Assembly (NCBI RefSeq): GCF_000517385.1
Contig: NZ_BAUW01000017.1
Location: 1-53,479, forward strand
Length of the DNA: 53,479 nt
Origin: Mesobacillus boroniphilus JCM 21738
GTDB taxonomy: Bacteria > Bacillota > Bacilli > Bacillales > Cytobacillaceae
Direction of reading: 5' to 3'
Both the position numbers and the translations under genes were made by a program. The notes beneath the pieces were generated by a model. The model was not told where the DNA came from and did not search any database. It saw only the letters and a program-made list of their open reading frames with translations. This document shows, one piece after another, positions 23,829-32,721 of this stretch; position 1 is the stretch's first letter, and the number at the start of each line of letters is the position of its first letter.

Positions 23829-25210
23829 TTATTTAGTAAGATAACTCATGAAAGCAGTAGCAATTCCAAAATAGATCAGGATGCTGATAATATCATTTAT
23901 AGTAGTAATGAATGGTCCTGATGCCACAGCCGGGTCAATCTTAAGCCGGTGCATCAGCAAGGGCACTATTGAACCCGCTAGTGTTGCAATGATTAATGTA
24001 ATAAAAATAGAGATGCCTACGAGGCTCCCAGGAATAGTTCACCTTTCCAAAAATAGACAACGAATGTGATAAGGATCCCGCAAACTGCACCAGTAATAAA
24101 TCCAGTTCCTGCTTCCCTCAGGATAATACTCCATTTGCTCTCCTTCTCGAGGTCCCCAGTTGCGATTCCCCTTACAGCTACAGCCAGTGCCTGTGTACCT
24201 GTATTACCTGCCATCCCGGCAATCAGAGGGATGAAAACAGCTAAAATAGCTACCTTATCCAATGTATCTTCAAATCTTCCTATAAGGCTTGCTGTGAACA
24301 TGCCCAAAAAGAGCAAAATTATCAGCCATGGCAGACGCTTCTTTGCAGCGGCTAACGGATTTCGGTCGACAGTATCAAGGTCCGCTATACCTGCCAGCTT
24401 TGAGTAGTCATCTGAAGCCTCTTCCTCCATGACGTCCATGATGTCATCAACAGTGATGATCCCGAGGAGATGATTTTGGAAATCTACGACTGGCAGAGCG
24501 AGGAAATTATAATCTCTCATCATCCTCGCAACTTCTTCCTGGTCCTCCCCTACGGAAACGGAAACCACACGGTCATTCATGACCTCAGCAATCATTGTTT
24601 CATCATCTGCGACAATCAGGTCACGCAATGAAATAACACCAACCAGCCTTTTATCTTCATCGACTACGAAAATATAATAAATTGTCTCTGCCTGTGGCGC
24701 TTCTTTTTTTAGGATATACATCGCCGATCTGACTGTCTGGTAGGCAGAAATTGCAATGAATTCTGTCGTCATGATGCTTCCTGCTGTGTATTCCTCATAA
24801 TGCAGCAAGTCCTTGATTTCTTGTGCTGCTTCTTCATCCATTATCGTCAAGTAACTGACGACCTGGTCTTTATCAAGCTCATTCAGTACATCGACTGCGT
24901 CATCAGCATACATATTTGATAGCATATCAGCTGCATAATTAGGATTCATTTGTGCGAGTACGTCTTTAAAATCTTCCTCATCTGATTCAAGGTTCTCGAA
25001 TAGGTCAGCCATTTCTTCTGGTGACAGGAAGTTATACACTTTCGCGCGCTCTTCATCTTTCAGTTCACCGAAAAAAGCTGCCTGATCATACGGATGCAGT
25101 TCCAAAAATTCCGCTCGGAAATCGTCAATTTTCTCAGAGTAAAGTGCTTCCATCAGCAGCCCTGTATTAATCTGCTGCTTAGATGCCATGTCTTGCCGTT
25201 GTTCAGACAT
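23829..25210 (-). CDS. mgtE: Magnesium transporter MgtE, frameshifted near its C-terminus
   Basis: About 460 aa, a normal MgtE length, if one missing base near 24020 is allowed. Domain order: N-terminal MgtE_N superhelix (20-135, LELHPYDQAAFFGELKDEER), two CBS domains (about 140-265, MTTEFIAISAYQTVRSAMYI and LALPVVDFQNHLLGIITVDD), connecting helix, then the membrane channel with PLIAGMAGNTGTQALAVAVR. The first frame stops after LFLGAS; the other frame continues GISIFITLIIATLAGSIVPL, then PAVASGPFITTINDIISI to the true end at 23829. The channel imports Mg2+ and is gated by Mg2+ on the CBS domains. No M-box riboswitch is visible upstream. Confidence 0.9.
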
Positions 25211-25430
25211 CCACCTTACCCCCTTTCCTATATGTACATTTCATTATACTAGCATTTATCAATTTCTTTGTCTTTTATCTACTCTTTTTCAATAAAATTA
25301 ATTGAGCATAATACGTTAAGATGCCACCTTGTTTGAGTCCGGCCTTTTCTCTTAACATTCCCTTTTTTATTGTAAACTTGTCTTTTTTTCGATTTTCGGG
25401 GAGACTGATTAATTAAAGGAGGAATTCCCA

Positions 25431-26171
25431 ATGAACCTTGATATTATAGGTGATATCCATGGCTGTTATGATGAATTTGAAGAACTAACCAAAAAACTTG
25501 GATACGATTGGACCACTGGCCTTCCGCTTCATCCTGTTGGGCGGCATCTTGCTTTTGTAGGTGACCTCACTGATCGTGGACCAGAATCATTAAAGACCGC
25601 AAACCTGGTTTGGGAATTAGTAGTGGACAAAAAATCAGCTTTCTATGTTCCTGGGAATCATTGCAATAAATTGTACCGATATCTTTTAGGAAATAAGGTT
25701 CAGACGACTCATGGACTTGAGACAACAGTTTCAGAGTTTATGTCACTGAAAACAGAGCAAAAAAATGAATTCCGCGAAAAATTCATGGCCTTATATGAAA
25801 CTGCACCTTTATATCACGTCCTCGACAAGGACCGGCTTTTGATCGCCCACGCCGGGATCCGGGAAGATTACATAGGGAAAAATAATTCTAAAGTAAAAAC
25901 CTTTGTCCTTTACGGCGATATCACAGGACAAACCAATGCGGACGGAACCCCTGTAAGGCGGGATTGGGCAAAGAATTATCAAGGAAGAGCAACCATCGTA
26001 TATGGACATACACCGGTAAGAGAGCCAAGAATCCTCAACAATACTTATAATATTGATACAGGAGCTGTTTTTGGCGGCAATTTGACAGCCTTGCGTTATC
26101 CAGAAATGGAACTTGCATATGTACCATCTTCTATGCCGTTTGTGCAAGAGAAATTCAGGGAGATAAACTAA
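25431..26171 (+). CDS. prpE: Bis(5'-nucleosyl)-tetraphosphatase PrpE
   Basis: 246 aa, ATG with AAGGAGG upstream. Calcineurin-like metallophosphatase motifs in order: [14 protein letters not shown] (7-20), [12 protein letters not shown] (44-55), VPGNHCNK (about 76-83), AHAGIRED and YGHTP near the C-terminus. B. subtilis PrpE (YjbP) hydrolyses asymmetric Ap4A and acts as a phosphatase linked to spore germination. It is located between the antiporter/mgtE pair and the CAP lipoprotein, close to rluD and nadK as in B. subtilis. Confidence 0.94.
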   Translation: MNLDIIGDIHGCYDEFEELTKKLGYDWTTGLPLHPVGRHLAFVGDLTDRGPESLKTANLVWELVVDKKSAFYVPGNHCNKLYRYLLGNKVQTTHGLETTVSEFMSLKTEQKNEFREKFMALYETAPLYHVLDKDRLLIAHAGIREDYIGKNNSKVKTFVLYGDITGQTNADGTPVRRDWAKNYQGRATIVYGHTPVREPRILNNTYNIDTGAVFGGNLTALRYPEMELAYVPSSMPFVQEKFREIN

Positions 26172-26185
26172 TACGCACAAATGAA

Positions 26186-26222
26186 AGAAGCTAACCATTG
26201 TATTGATGGTTAGCTTCTTCTG
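26186..26222. terminator. Bidirectional terminator between prpE and the CAP gene
   Basis: GAAGCTAACCAT and ATGGTTAGCTTC form a perfect 12-bp stem with pyrimidine/T-rich flanks on both sides; the two genes converge here. Confidence 0.8.
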
Positions 26223-26224
26223 CT

Positions 26225-27277
26225 TTATTTTCCAATGAACATTTGGGTCCAGTAATTTCCCTGTGTTGTATGCCCAACGCCAATATGAGTGTAGTTAGGA
26301 CTTAAAATATTCTTCCTGTGCCCTTCGCTGTTCATCCAAGCGTTCACAACTTCTTCAGCACTCCGCTGGCCCATTGCGATGTTCTCTCCGGCTGTATTGT
26401 ACGATACACCAAAATCCCTCATCATATCGAACGGAGAACCGTAAGTTGGACTTGTATGCGAAAAATAATTCTTCGCCTGCATATCATTGGATTTTTCTTG
26501 TGCTACATTGCTTAACGCTGTATCTGGCTGTAGGTTTGGCAAACCATTTTTCTTGCGGTGTTCGTTGGTAAGGTCAATGACTTTCGATTCAAATGCACTG
26601 ATCTCGGTACCAGAAGGAGTTGCTTTTTGCTCTGGAGCCGGTGCAGCTTCTTCTTCTGGAGCCGGTGTTGCCCCTTCCTGTGGTGACGGTGCTGCTCCTT
26701 GTTCAGGAGCTGGAGTTGCCCCTTCCTGTGGTGACGGTGCTGCTCCTTGTTCAGGAGCTGGAGTTGCTCTTCCCTCCGGTGCCAGTGCTGCTCCCTGTTC
26801 TGGTGAAGGAGTATCACCCCTAATCAATTCCGGAAATTCCACAACTGTACGGCGCTGCAATTCGGCCAGCATTTGATCAAGGTCAGCTCGTTGTCCTTCT
26901 GTCAATGTCAACCTGCCCTGCCTGTTCATTTGTGTGTGAGGAAATTGGGAACTTGGAATGCCAGTACTGTAAGAATTCGGGTCTACAGTAATATACCCCT
27001 CAGGCGTTTGCATAATTTCACTCGTTGCATTTCCGCCTTTTTGATTACGCCCTGGCTCATTTGTATTTCTTTTGGCTGCATTTATTTGTGCACGGCGCCT
27101 CTCTTGTTTTACTCTATTTGCGTCATTATCCCAATAACCTTCTTGGCCATTTCCAAGAGTGGTCATTCTATTGTCGCGCAAATCCAAAGCTTCTTCATTA
27201 TTATTGTTGCAGGCTGCGAGTCCTAATAACATAACAGCGGAAACGGCAATTAATTTACCGTGCTTATATATATTCAA
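26225..27277 (-). CDS. CAP/SCP-domain lipoprotein with a Pro-Ala-Glu repeat linker
   Basis: 350 aa. Lipoprotein signal VSAVMLLGLAAC, then an Asn/Arg-rich region (25-150). A low-complexity linker at about 155-220 is made of a 16-residue repeat ATPAPEQGAAPSPQEG encoded by a 48-bp tandem DNA repeat. The C-terminal CAP domain (about 230-350) carries VIDLTNEHRKKNGLP, YFSHTSPTYGSPFDMM, NIAMGQRSAEEVVNAWMNSE, GHRKNIL and HIGVGHTTQGNYWTQMFIGK. This is the YkwD/SCP family; in Bacillus such proteins occur around spores and the cell wall, with no firm enzymatic role. It is convergent with prpE. ATG lies 8-12 bases after GGAGG. Confidence 0.88.
   Translation of the reverse strand: MNIYKHGKLIAVSAVMLLGLAACNNNNEEALDLRDNRMTTLGNGQEGYWDNDANRVKQERRRAQINAAKRNTNEPGRNQKGGNATSEIMQTPEGYITVDPNSYSTGIPSSQFPHTQMNRQGRLTLTEGQRADLDQMLAELQRRTVVEFPELIRGDTPSPEQGAALAPEGRATPAPEQGAAPSPQEGATPAPEQGAAPSPQEGATPAPEEEAAPAPEQKATPSGTEISAFESKVIDLTNEHRKKNGLPNLQPDTALSNVAQEKSNDMQAKNYFSHTSPTYGSPFDMMRDFGVSYNTAGENIAMGQRSAEEVVNAWMNSEGHRKNILSPNYTHIGVGHTTQGNYWTQMFIGK
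26667..26810 (-). repeat. 48-bp tandem repeat inside the CAP lipoprotein gene
   Basis: GTTGCCCCTTCCTGTGGTGA starts at 26667 and again at 26715, with a degenerate third unit from 26763: period 48 bp, 16 codons. The first two units are almost identical in DNA. Copy number probably varies between strains, which would change linker length. Confidence 0.75.
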
Positions 27278-27423
27278 CGGATGTTTCCTCCTTCAATTTT
27301 CATTTATTACTTACTTATGATTTGACGTATTGCAAGGAAATATATAATGAAAAATTTGAGAGAAATGGAACAAGAAAGCATTAGAGGGGGATTAAGAAAG
27401 ACACAAATAGTTATTTACGCAAT

Positions 27424-27462
27424 AAAAAGGCAAATCGTATTTTATAACGATTTGCCTTGTTC
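27424..27462 (-). terminator. Terminator of the rluD-type gene
   Basis: Minus strand AAGGCAAATCGT-loop-ACGATTTGCCTT then TTTATT. The stem contains the last codons and stop of the gene. Confidence 0.8.
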
Positions 27463-28347
27463 AAGCACTGAATCTATAACCGTTGGAAGACATGCATTGA
27501 ATTGCAATTCCTTTTGTAAAAGTGGATGGATAAAGTTAAGTTCGCAGCAATGCAAAGCTTGCCTTGATATTTTATTTTTATTTCCGCCATATAAAGTATC
27601 TCCAAGCAGAGGATGTCCTAAATGGCTCATATGCACTCTGATCTGATGTGTTCTGCCCGTCAATAACCTGAGGGATATATGAGTAAGGTCTTCATATCGT
27701 TTTTTAACCTCAAATAATGTACAAGCATACTGTCCATCGGGATGAACTTCCCGCTCGATGATACTGTCTTGTTTCCTTGCAATCGGTTGTTCAATTATAC
27801 CTTCATCCGCATCAATAATACCTTCGGCAAGTGCCTCATACTTTCGCTTAACACCGCCACTACGCTGCTGCTTGCTGAATAAATGATGGATATGGCTGTG
27901 CTTCGCGATCAATACTAGTCCGGAAGTATCCCTATCAAGCCTGGTGACAATATGGGTTGTTGCGGATAGGCCACTACGTTCATAATAATCGATAAGCGCG
28001 CTGGCCAGGCTGCCGTAAGGATGCTCTCTTGAGGGAATTGTATTCATTCCGGCAGGTTTATTGACCACCAATACATGCTCATCCTCATACAAAATCTCAA
28101 GTGGGATTTCCTCCCCCTTTAGTCCCTCAGAAGGAATTTCGGGAGGAAACTCCACTCTGACAAAATCACCGCTTTTCAGCATGTACCTTACATTAGCCTC
28201 ATGCCCGTTCACTGAAATAAAACCACCCTTGAACTTTATATCAGTAAGCGCTGACTTGGAAATTTCTTTCTCCTTAAGAAATTCCCTAAGCATTTTACCC
28301 TGTTCAGCAGCCCCAGCTGTATATTCCAGTGTGAAGTTCTTCCCCAT
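27442..28347 (-). CDS. yjbO: RluA/RluD-family pseudouridine synthase (YjbO)
   Basis: 301 aa. Start at MGKNFTLEY (28347) with AGGAG 8 bases upstream; the open frame runs further up without a ribosome site. An N-terminal S4-like part (SALTDIKFKGGFISVNGHEA) precedes the catalytic domain with LYEDEHVLVVNKPAGMNTIP, the active-site motif TRLDRDTSGLVLIAKHSHIH (Asp of RLDRDTSG) and LLTGRTHQIRVHMSHLGHPL. It converts specific uridines in structured RNA to pseudouridine. Position after nadK matches yjbO. Target RNA is not known from sequence. Confidence 0.92.
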   Translation of the reverse strand: MGKNFTLEYTAGAAEQGKMLREFLKEKEISKSALTDIKFKGGFISVNGHEANVRYMLKSGDFVRVEFPPEIPSEGLKGEEIPLEILYEDEHVLVVNKPAGMNTIPSREHPYGSLASALIDYYERSGLSATTHIVTRLDRDTSGLVLIAKHSHIHHLFSKQQRSGGVKRKYEALAEGIIDADEGIIEQPIARKQDSIIEREVHPDGQYACTLFEVKKRYEDLTHISLRLLTGRTHQIRVHMSHLGHPLLGDTLYGGNKNKISRQALHCCELNFIHPLLQKELQFNACLPTVIDSVLEQGKSL

Positions 28348-28429
28348 ATAAGCGGCTCCTGTCTGTATCGTTTTTAATACCAATGTTTGTTTGGCGAGGA
28401 GCATTTATCAAGTGCGTTTTTGGTTCCTC

Positions 28430-28705
28430 GAATGATGACCAATAACTAGTCTTGGACATATTGGTCGCGATCTGCCTGCGAAATGTCCATTAAACTATAT
28501 TTATTAGACATTTTAACTGTGACATGACCATGAAATGTCCATTAAACCTCGTTTTTTAGACATTTTAACCGCGTCATGTTCATGAAATGTCCATTAAACC
28601 TCGTTTTTTAGACATTTTGACCGCGTCATGACCACGAAATGTCCATTAAACATCTCATCTTGGACAGTTTGACAGCAATCTGTTTCGGAATTGTCTATAA
28701 AATCA
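28430..28705. repeat. 52-bp tandem array of hairpin units between nadK and rluD
   Basis: The motif GAAATGTCCATTAAAC recurs at 28480, 28532, 28584 and 28636 and, degenerate, at 28688 (and weakly at 28430): exact 52-bp spacing each time. Every full unit contains AAATGTC...GACATTT, an inverted repeat with a loop of about 18 bases rich in T. The array fills nearly all of the 368-bp gap between the nadK stop and the rluD-type start. No reading frame and no CRISPR-like spacers. Confidence 0.85.
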
Positions 28706-28715
28706 TCCTATCTTC

Positions 28716-29514
28716 TTAATCTCTATCTGAAATAAAGGAATCGTGTACCCTTTTCCAGAATGGGAACGGTCTGAAGCGGGCGAATCGGATTTTTTCATCT
28801 GCAACCCGGAATTGAATTACTTAACGTCCTTATGCAGTAGTGTCAAATGATCAACAGTTACCTGGAAGTCAGGTCTATTAACCGGTTTTAGTGTACATGT
28901 ATGATGGTCAGGAAGAATCAACGGTGACCCCACTGTCCTAAAGACACGATTATTGATGGATGCCATTTCCGCAATCTGTATAGCCTTAGTGACGGGTGGA
29001 GGATGGCACCGCCCAATGCTTTATTGTAGGCTGTGCTTCCTGATGGCGTGGATACGCACAAACCATCTCCGCGGAAGCGTTCAAAATGCTGGCCTCTAAT
29101 TTCAACATCCATGACAAGGGTGCCCTCAACAGATTTGACGGCCGCTTCATTCAGGGCAAGATACCTTGTTTCTCTGCCGCCATGCTGATATCTGATTATT
29201 ACCTCCAGCAACGGATATTCAACCACCTGGTATGGCGTTTTAGCAACGGCAATGACCAGCTTTTCAATTTCTTCAGGAACCCAGTCAGCGTAAAAGCCGA
29301 GGTGCCCTGTATGTACTCCAATAAATGCTGTTTTGTCCAGCCTGCTCGCATATCGATGGAAGGCATACAAAAGCGTTCCATCTCCTCCCACGGAGATACA
29401 AATATCGGGCTGGTCTTCATCATATTGTAAATCAAAGTCTAAAAGATATGTTCTCATTTTATGCATCAGCGTATTGGACCTGGAATCCCCTTTTGAAGTG
29501 ATCGCAAATTTCAT
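28716..29514 (-). CDS. nadK: NAD kinase, interrupted by two frameshifts
   Basis: About 266 aa, the length of B. subtilis PpnKA/NadF (YjbN), over three frames. Start at [11 protein letters not shown] (29514) with AGGGGTG upstream. Diagnostic motifs: [56 protein letters not shown]. Near 28990 the frame shifts to [20 protein letters not shown] and near 28817 again to [20 protein letters not shown] ending at 28716. It phosphorylates NAD to NADP in the cytosol. Since all three parts are conserved and the gene is normally needed, sequencing indels are likely. Confidence 0.88.
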
Positions 29515-29546
29515 ATAATCAAACACCCCTGCGTTTCGGATTTAAA

Positions 29547-30194
29547 CTATTTCTTCCCATCCTGCTGCATTTCTTTTTTTCTTGTGAAAAATGCCTGTGC
29601 ATCCTGGATTTCTCCCCTGATTGTCGACATCTCTTCATCAAGACGGAAGGCGGCCTCGGCAGCACGCTGCAGCCTGATTTTTATGCCCTCTGGAAAAAGT
29701 CCTTTGTATTTATAATTCAGCGAATGCTCCACTGTTGCCCAGAAATTCATCGCCAATGTTCTGATCTGGATTTCTGCGAGAATCTTTCTTTCACCGCGGA
29801 TTGTCTGGACTGGATATCGGATCACGACATGATAGGAGCGGTAGCCGCTCGCTTTCTTATGGGAGATATAATCCCTCTCCTCGACAATCTCAAAATCATT
29901 CCGGCTTCTCAATAGTTCAACAACTGTTTTGATGTCATCCACGAACTGGCACATGATCCTTAAGCCAGCAATATCCTGCATTTCTGAATCAAGCTTATCA
30001 AGTGAAATTCCCTTTTGATGCGCCTTATCAAGAATGCTCGCAATAGGCTTTACCCTTCCAGTGACGAATTCAATCGGGGAATGGTCGGAATGGAGCTCAT
30101 ATTGGTTCCTGATTCCCTTTAGCTTTACCTTCAATTCTTCGACAGCGTGCTTATAAGGTTCTAAAAATTGATCCCAGTGTTTCACATCAGTCAC
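29547..30194 (-). CDS. relQ: Small alarmone synthetase (RelQ/SasB, YjbM)
   Basis: 215 aa, single RelA/SpoT synthetase domain without hydrolase or TGS/ACT parts. Motifs: LKGIRNQYELHSDHSPIEFV, MQDIAGLRIMCQFVDDIKTV, YISHKKASGYRSYHVVIRYP (ATP/GDP-binding G loop with the conserved Tyr) and ILAEIQIRTLAMNFWATVEH. It makes (p)ppGpp or pGpp from ATP and GDP/GTP, probably as a tetramer. It precedes nadK by about 30 bp, as in B. subtilis yjbM-nadF, so they form one transcript. Confidence 0.94.
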   Translation of the reverse strand: MTDVKHWDQFLEPYKHAVEELKVKLKGIRNQYELHSDHSPIEFVTGRVKPIASILDKAHQKGISLDKLDSEMQDIAGLRIMCQFVDDIKTVVELLRSRNDFEIVEERDYISHKKASGYRSYHVVIRYPVQTIRGERKILAEIQIRTLAMNFWATVEHSLNYKYKGLFPEGIKIRLQRAAEAAFRLDEEMSTIRGEIQDAQAFFTRKKEMQQDGKK

Positions 30195-30219
30195 CTCATC
30201 CGGTTCTATTCACGAAAGC

Positions 30220-30600
30220 CTAAGCGGAGGGTGCGGCAAAAACCTGTTCCACTTTCGTGACCATTTCCTCTCCATAATTGCTGTTGCCAATTATATTTTC
30301 AATCAAATATTCCATCTCATTATGGAAGCCTTCCAGTTTAAGTCTGCCTCCATTATTTGTTAAGTAAGTTTCTGCTCCAGCCTGCAGACCTTCTTGAATG
30401 ACACTCCAAGCTACTGCAGGAATGTTGACATAATGATATCCATCTTCTTTATCAATAATATAAATAAATGATAATTGATCGGAATCAACAAGCATTTGAC
30501 CTGTTGCAGCAAACTCCCCCAGACCTGTCTCTATGTCTGTAGAGAGTAGTACCTCATTATTTTCTATTTTTACATTGGTAATTAAAATTTTTTGATTCAT
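30220..30600 (-). CDS. yjbL: YjbL-like conserved protein
   Basis: 126 aa from ATG at 30600, chosen for GGAGG 7 bases upstream; the frame extends to 30645. Beta-rich: ILITNVKIENNEVLLSTDIE, SDQLSFIYIIDKEDGYHYVN, AWSVIQEGLQAGAETYLTNN. No catalytic motif or known domain is recognised. The place before the small alarmone synthetase gene and divergent from the CYTH gene matches yjbL. Function unknown. Confidence 0.75.
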   Translation of the reverse strand: MNQKILITNVKIENNEVLLSTDIETGLGEFAATGQMLVDSDQLSFIYIIDKEDGYHYVNIPAVAWSVIQEGLQAGAETYLTNNGGRLKLEGFHNEMEYLIENIIGNSNYGEEMVTKVEQVFAAPSA

Positions 30601-30718
30601 TTTCTCAACCTCCATAATCTTTTTTATTTTATCATATCGAACCATTTTCTACTAAGAATTGAAGCAAACATGATTTAAGGAGATAATAAGACAAGCTTAG
30701 TAGAAAGGGCGGACAGAT

Positions 30719-31306
30719 GTGAGCCAGAATATCGAAATCGAATTCAAGAATATGCTGACAGAGGAAGAATTCCACTTCCTTGAAAAATACTTCAAAATAG
30801 AACCAGAGCAATTCAAAGAACAAATCAATCATTATTTTGAAACAAATTCTTTCACCTTGAAAGACCATCGTTCTGCATTAAGAATCAGGGAAAAAGGGTC
30901 CGAGTTTGAAATGACTTTAAAGCAGCCTGCCGAAACAGGGTTGCTAGAAACCAACCAGATGCTTACCACTGGCCAGGCTCAGGAAGCCTTGTCAACAGGA
31001 AAGCTGCCAGAAGGTGAAGTAAAAGACGCCGTTGAGAAATTAATCAAAGATTCAGAGCCTTTGCAATACTTCGGGTCGCTCACAACAGTGCGTGCGGAGA
31101 TTGAGTACAAAGATGGATTGCTTGTTCTGGACCATAGTTACTATTTAAATACAGAAGATTATGAGCTAGAATATGAAGTGACAGATGAGACAGAAGGATA
31201 TCAGATTTTCTCCAAATTATTGGAAGAACTTAAAATCCCGGTTAGACCGACCGATAATAAAATTAAACGGTTTTACACTACTAAATATAATCTTTTACAA
31301 GAATAG
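30719..31306 (+). CDS. yjbK: CYTH-domain triphosphate-processing protein (YjbK)
   Basis: 195 aa, GTG start with AAAGGGCG upstream. CYTH fold: the N-terminal signature IEIEFKNMLTEEE (ExExK), then LRIREKGSEFEMTLKQPAET, YFGSLTTVRAEIEYKDGLLV, LDHSYYLNTEDYELEYEVTD and IKRFYTTKY. Such tunnel enzymes bind divalent metal and hydrolyse inorganic triphosphate or thiamine/nucleoside triphosphates. It is next to yjbL and the alarmone synthetase, suggesting phosphate or nucleotide signalling (inference). The lytic transglycosylase gene starts 19 bp later. Confidence 0.9.
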   Translation: MSQNIEIEFKNMLTEEEFHFLEKYFKIEPEQFKEQINHYFETNSFTLKDHRSALRIREKGSEFEMTLKQPAETGLLETNQMLTTGQAQEALSTGKLPEGEVKDAVEKLIKDSEPLQYFGSLTTVRAEIEYKDGLLVLDHSYYLNTEDYELEYEVTDETEGYQIFSKLLEELKIPVRPTDNKIKRFYTTKYNLLQE

Positions 31307-31325
31307 ACCAGGCAGGAGAATAATG

Positions 31326-31973
31326 ATGAATGTTGACCAGTTAAAAGTCATGCTTGAATTGCAGGCGCTCCAAAACTTCAACCAGCCGGTAACCGGCCAA
31401 TCTGGTAACAGCCTTTTTAAGGAAATGCTTTCCGGCATCCTCAGTGACCAAATCAATGCTCTGGGCGCCACTGCAACAAGGCTTGAAAAGTTATATAACA
31501 GCGCGCATACTGCGGTTGACTCTTTCAATTTACCAAAACCGAACATCGGACAAATGCTTCCTCCTATTCAACTGACGAAAATGACGGCCAAAAGCCATGC
31601 TGATTTTGATGGAATCATTGATAAGGCTGCTTCTATGTTCAATATTCCAGCCAAGCTCATTAAGTCTGTCATTCAAAAGGAATCGAACTTTAATCCAAAT
31701 GCCGTGAGCCATGCCGGTGCTTCTGGGCTAATGCAATTGATGCCTGGAACAGCCAGGGGCCTGGGCGTTAAGAATGTATTTGATCCAGCGGAGAATATTC
31801 TCGCAGGTAGTAAATACCTTCGTCTAATGCTGGACAAGTATGATAATAATATAGAGCTTGCGCTTGCAGCATATAATGCTGGACCAGGAAATGTAGACAA
31901 ATACGGGGGAATCCCTCCATTTAAAGAAACGCAAAACTATGTACGGAAAGTCACGGATGTCTTTTACGGATAA
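31326..31973 (+). CDS. yjbJ: Lytic transglycosylase (YjbJ-like)
   Basis: 215 aa. ATG at 31326 is preferred over 31323 because AGGAG then has the better spacing. N-terminal 100 residues are helical and not recognised; no classical signal peptide is visible. The C-terminal SLT domain (about 105-215) has IKSVIQKESNFNPNAVSHAG with the catalytic Glu, ASGLMQLMPGTARGLG, NILAGSKYLRLMLDKYDNNI, ELALAAYNAGPGNVDKYGG. It cleaves peptidoglycan between MurNAc and GlcNAc. Export without a signal peptide is unexplained. It follows the CYTH gene, probably in one transcript, and ends at a strong terminator. Confidence 0.9.
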   Translation: MNVDQLKVMLELQALQNFNQPVTGQSGNSLFKEMLSGILSDQINALGATATRLEKLYNSAHTAVDSFNLPKPNIGQMLPPIQLTKMTAKSHADFDGIIDKAASMFNIPAKLIKSVIQKESNFNPNAVSHAGASGLMQLMPGTARGLGVKNVFDPAENILAGSKYLRLMLDKYDNNIELALAAYNAGPGNVDKYGGIPPFKETQNYVRKVTDVFYG

Positions 31974-32009
31974 ATGTTGCTTTAAAAGGAGAATATTCCC
32001 ATTGGTTTT

Positions 32010-32043
32010 GACCGCCTGTCAGTGGTAACAGGCGGCCTTTTTG
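32010..32043 (+). terminator. Terminator after yjbJ
   Basis: GACCGCCTGT and ACAGGCGGCC form a GC-rich 9-10-bp stem followed by TTTTTG. Confidence 0.85.
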
Positions 32044-32069
32044 TGTACATTAAATAAAGCAATCATTAA

Positions 32070-32164
32070 AAGAAAAGCGCAAGCGCCTTGATCAGCCCCA
32101 ATAAGCGTTGGAGGGCTGACCGAAACGACTCGAGGGGCTAGGCACTGGAGCTGGACACTAATCT
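32070..32164 (+). repeat. Dispersed structured repeat, copy R2
   Basis: AGAAAAGCGCAAGCGCCTTG through CGACTCGAGGGGCTAGGCAC then TGGAGCTGGACACTAATCT. It is the compact form, without the inner insert of R1 and R3. It occupies the 346-bp gap between yjbJ and the haemoglobin gene; the remainder of that gap is AT-rich without genes. Confidence 0.8.
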
Positions 32165-32319
32165 TCGTTCAAAAATCTTTATTTTCGATAAATTTAAGTC
32201 CGTTTTTATAGAACTCAAGACGATTTGTTTGAGATATAAATTTAGCATTGCTACAATAAAAAGCATAACTATCAAAGCAGAATGAAATTTCTAAAATCTA
32301 TTTTAAAGGAGTTATCAAT

Positions 32320-32721
32320 ATGGTTGAGAATAAGACCTTACCATTCGAAGCCATTGGCGATGGGACACTTCACCGGCTGGTCGATGCTTTTTACCACCGC
32401 GTTGGAATGCATCCTGATCTTGCTCCTATATTCCCGGATGATTTAACTGAAACTGCCCGAAAACAGAAGCAGTTTTTAACTCAATATTTAGGAGGACCAC
32501 CCCTTTACACCAATGAACATGGCCATCCAATGCTCCGTGCACGACATTTGCCGTTCGAAATCACGCCGGTCAGGGCAACAGCCTGGCTTGGCTGTATGGC
32601 TGAGGCCATGGATGAAGTGGAGCTTGAAGGGCCTGTAAGGGAAGACTTTTACGCAAGACTTTACCTGACCGCCCAGCATATGATCAATACACCAGATGAT
32701 GAAACTGGTGATAACCCATGA
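32320..32721 (+). CDS. yjbI: Truncated haemoglobin, group II (YjbI)
   Basis: 133 aa, ATG with AAGGAG upstream. Group II trHb features: [62 protein letters not shown] with the proximal His, and the conserved WLGCM Trp. It binds oxygen with high affinity; in B. subtilis YjbI is paired with YjbH. Here the stop overlaps the spxH start (ATGA), so both proteins are made in step. Confidence 0.95.
   Translation: MVENKTLPFEAIGDGTLHRLVDAFYHRVGMHPDLAPIFPDDLTETARKQKQFLTQYLGGPPLYTNEHGHPMLRARHLPFEITPVRATAWLGCMAEAMDEVELEGPVREDFYARLYLTAQHMINTPDDETGDNP

Noticed and set aside
25211-25430. M-box magnesium riboswitch upstream of mgtE
   Set aside because: The space to prpE is only about 220 bp, and the characteristic conserved M-box sequences and terminator are not found.
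26487-26876. Gly/Ala/Ser-rich plus-strand frame antisense to the CAP gene
   Set aside because: It is an artefact of the Pro-Ala-Glu repeat read on the opposite strand; no ribosome site.
28430-28705. CRISPR-like array
   Set aside because: The 52-bp units are repeated throughout with no unique spacers, and no cas genes are seen in the window.
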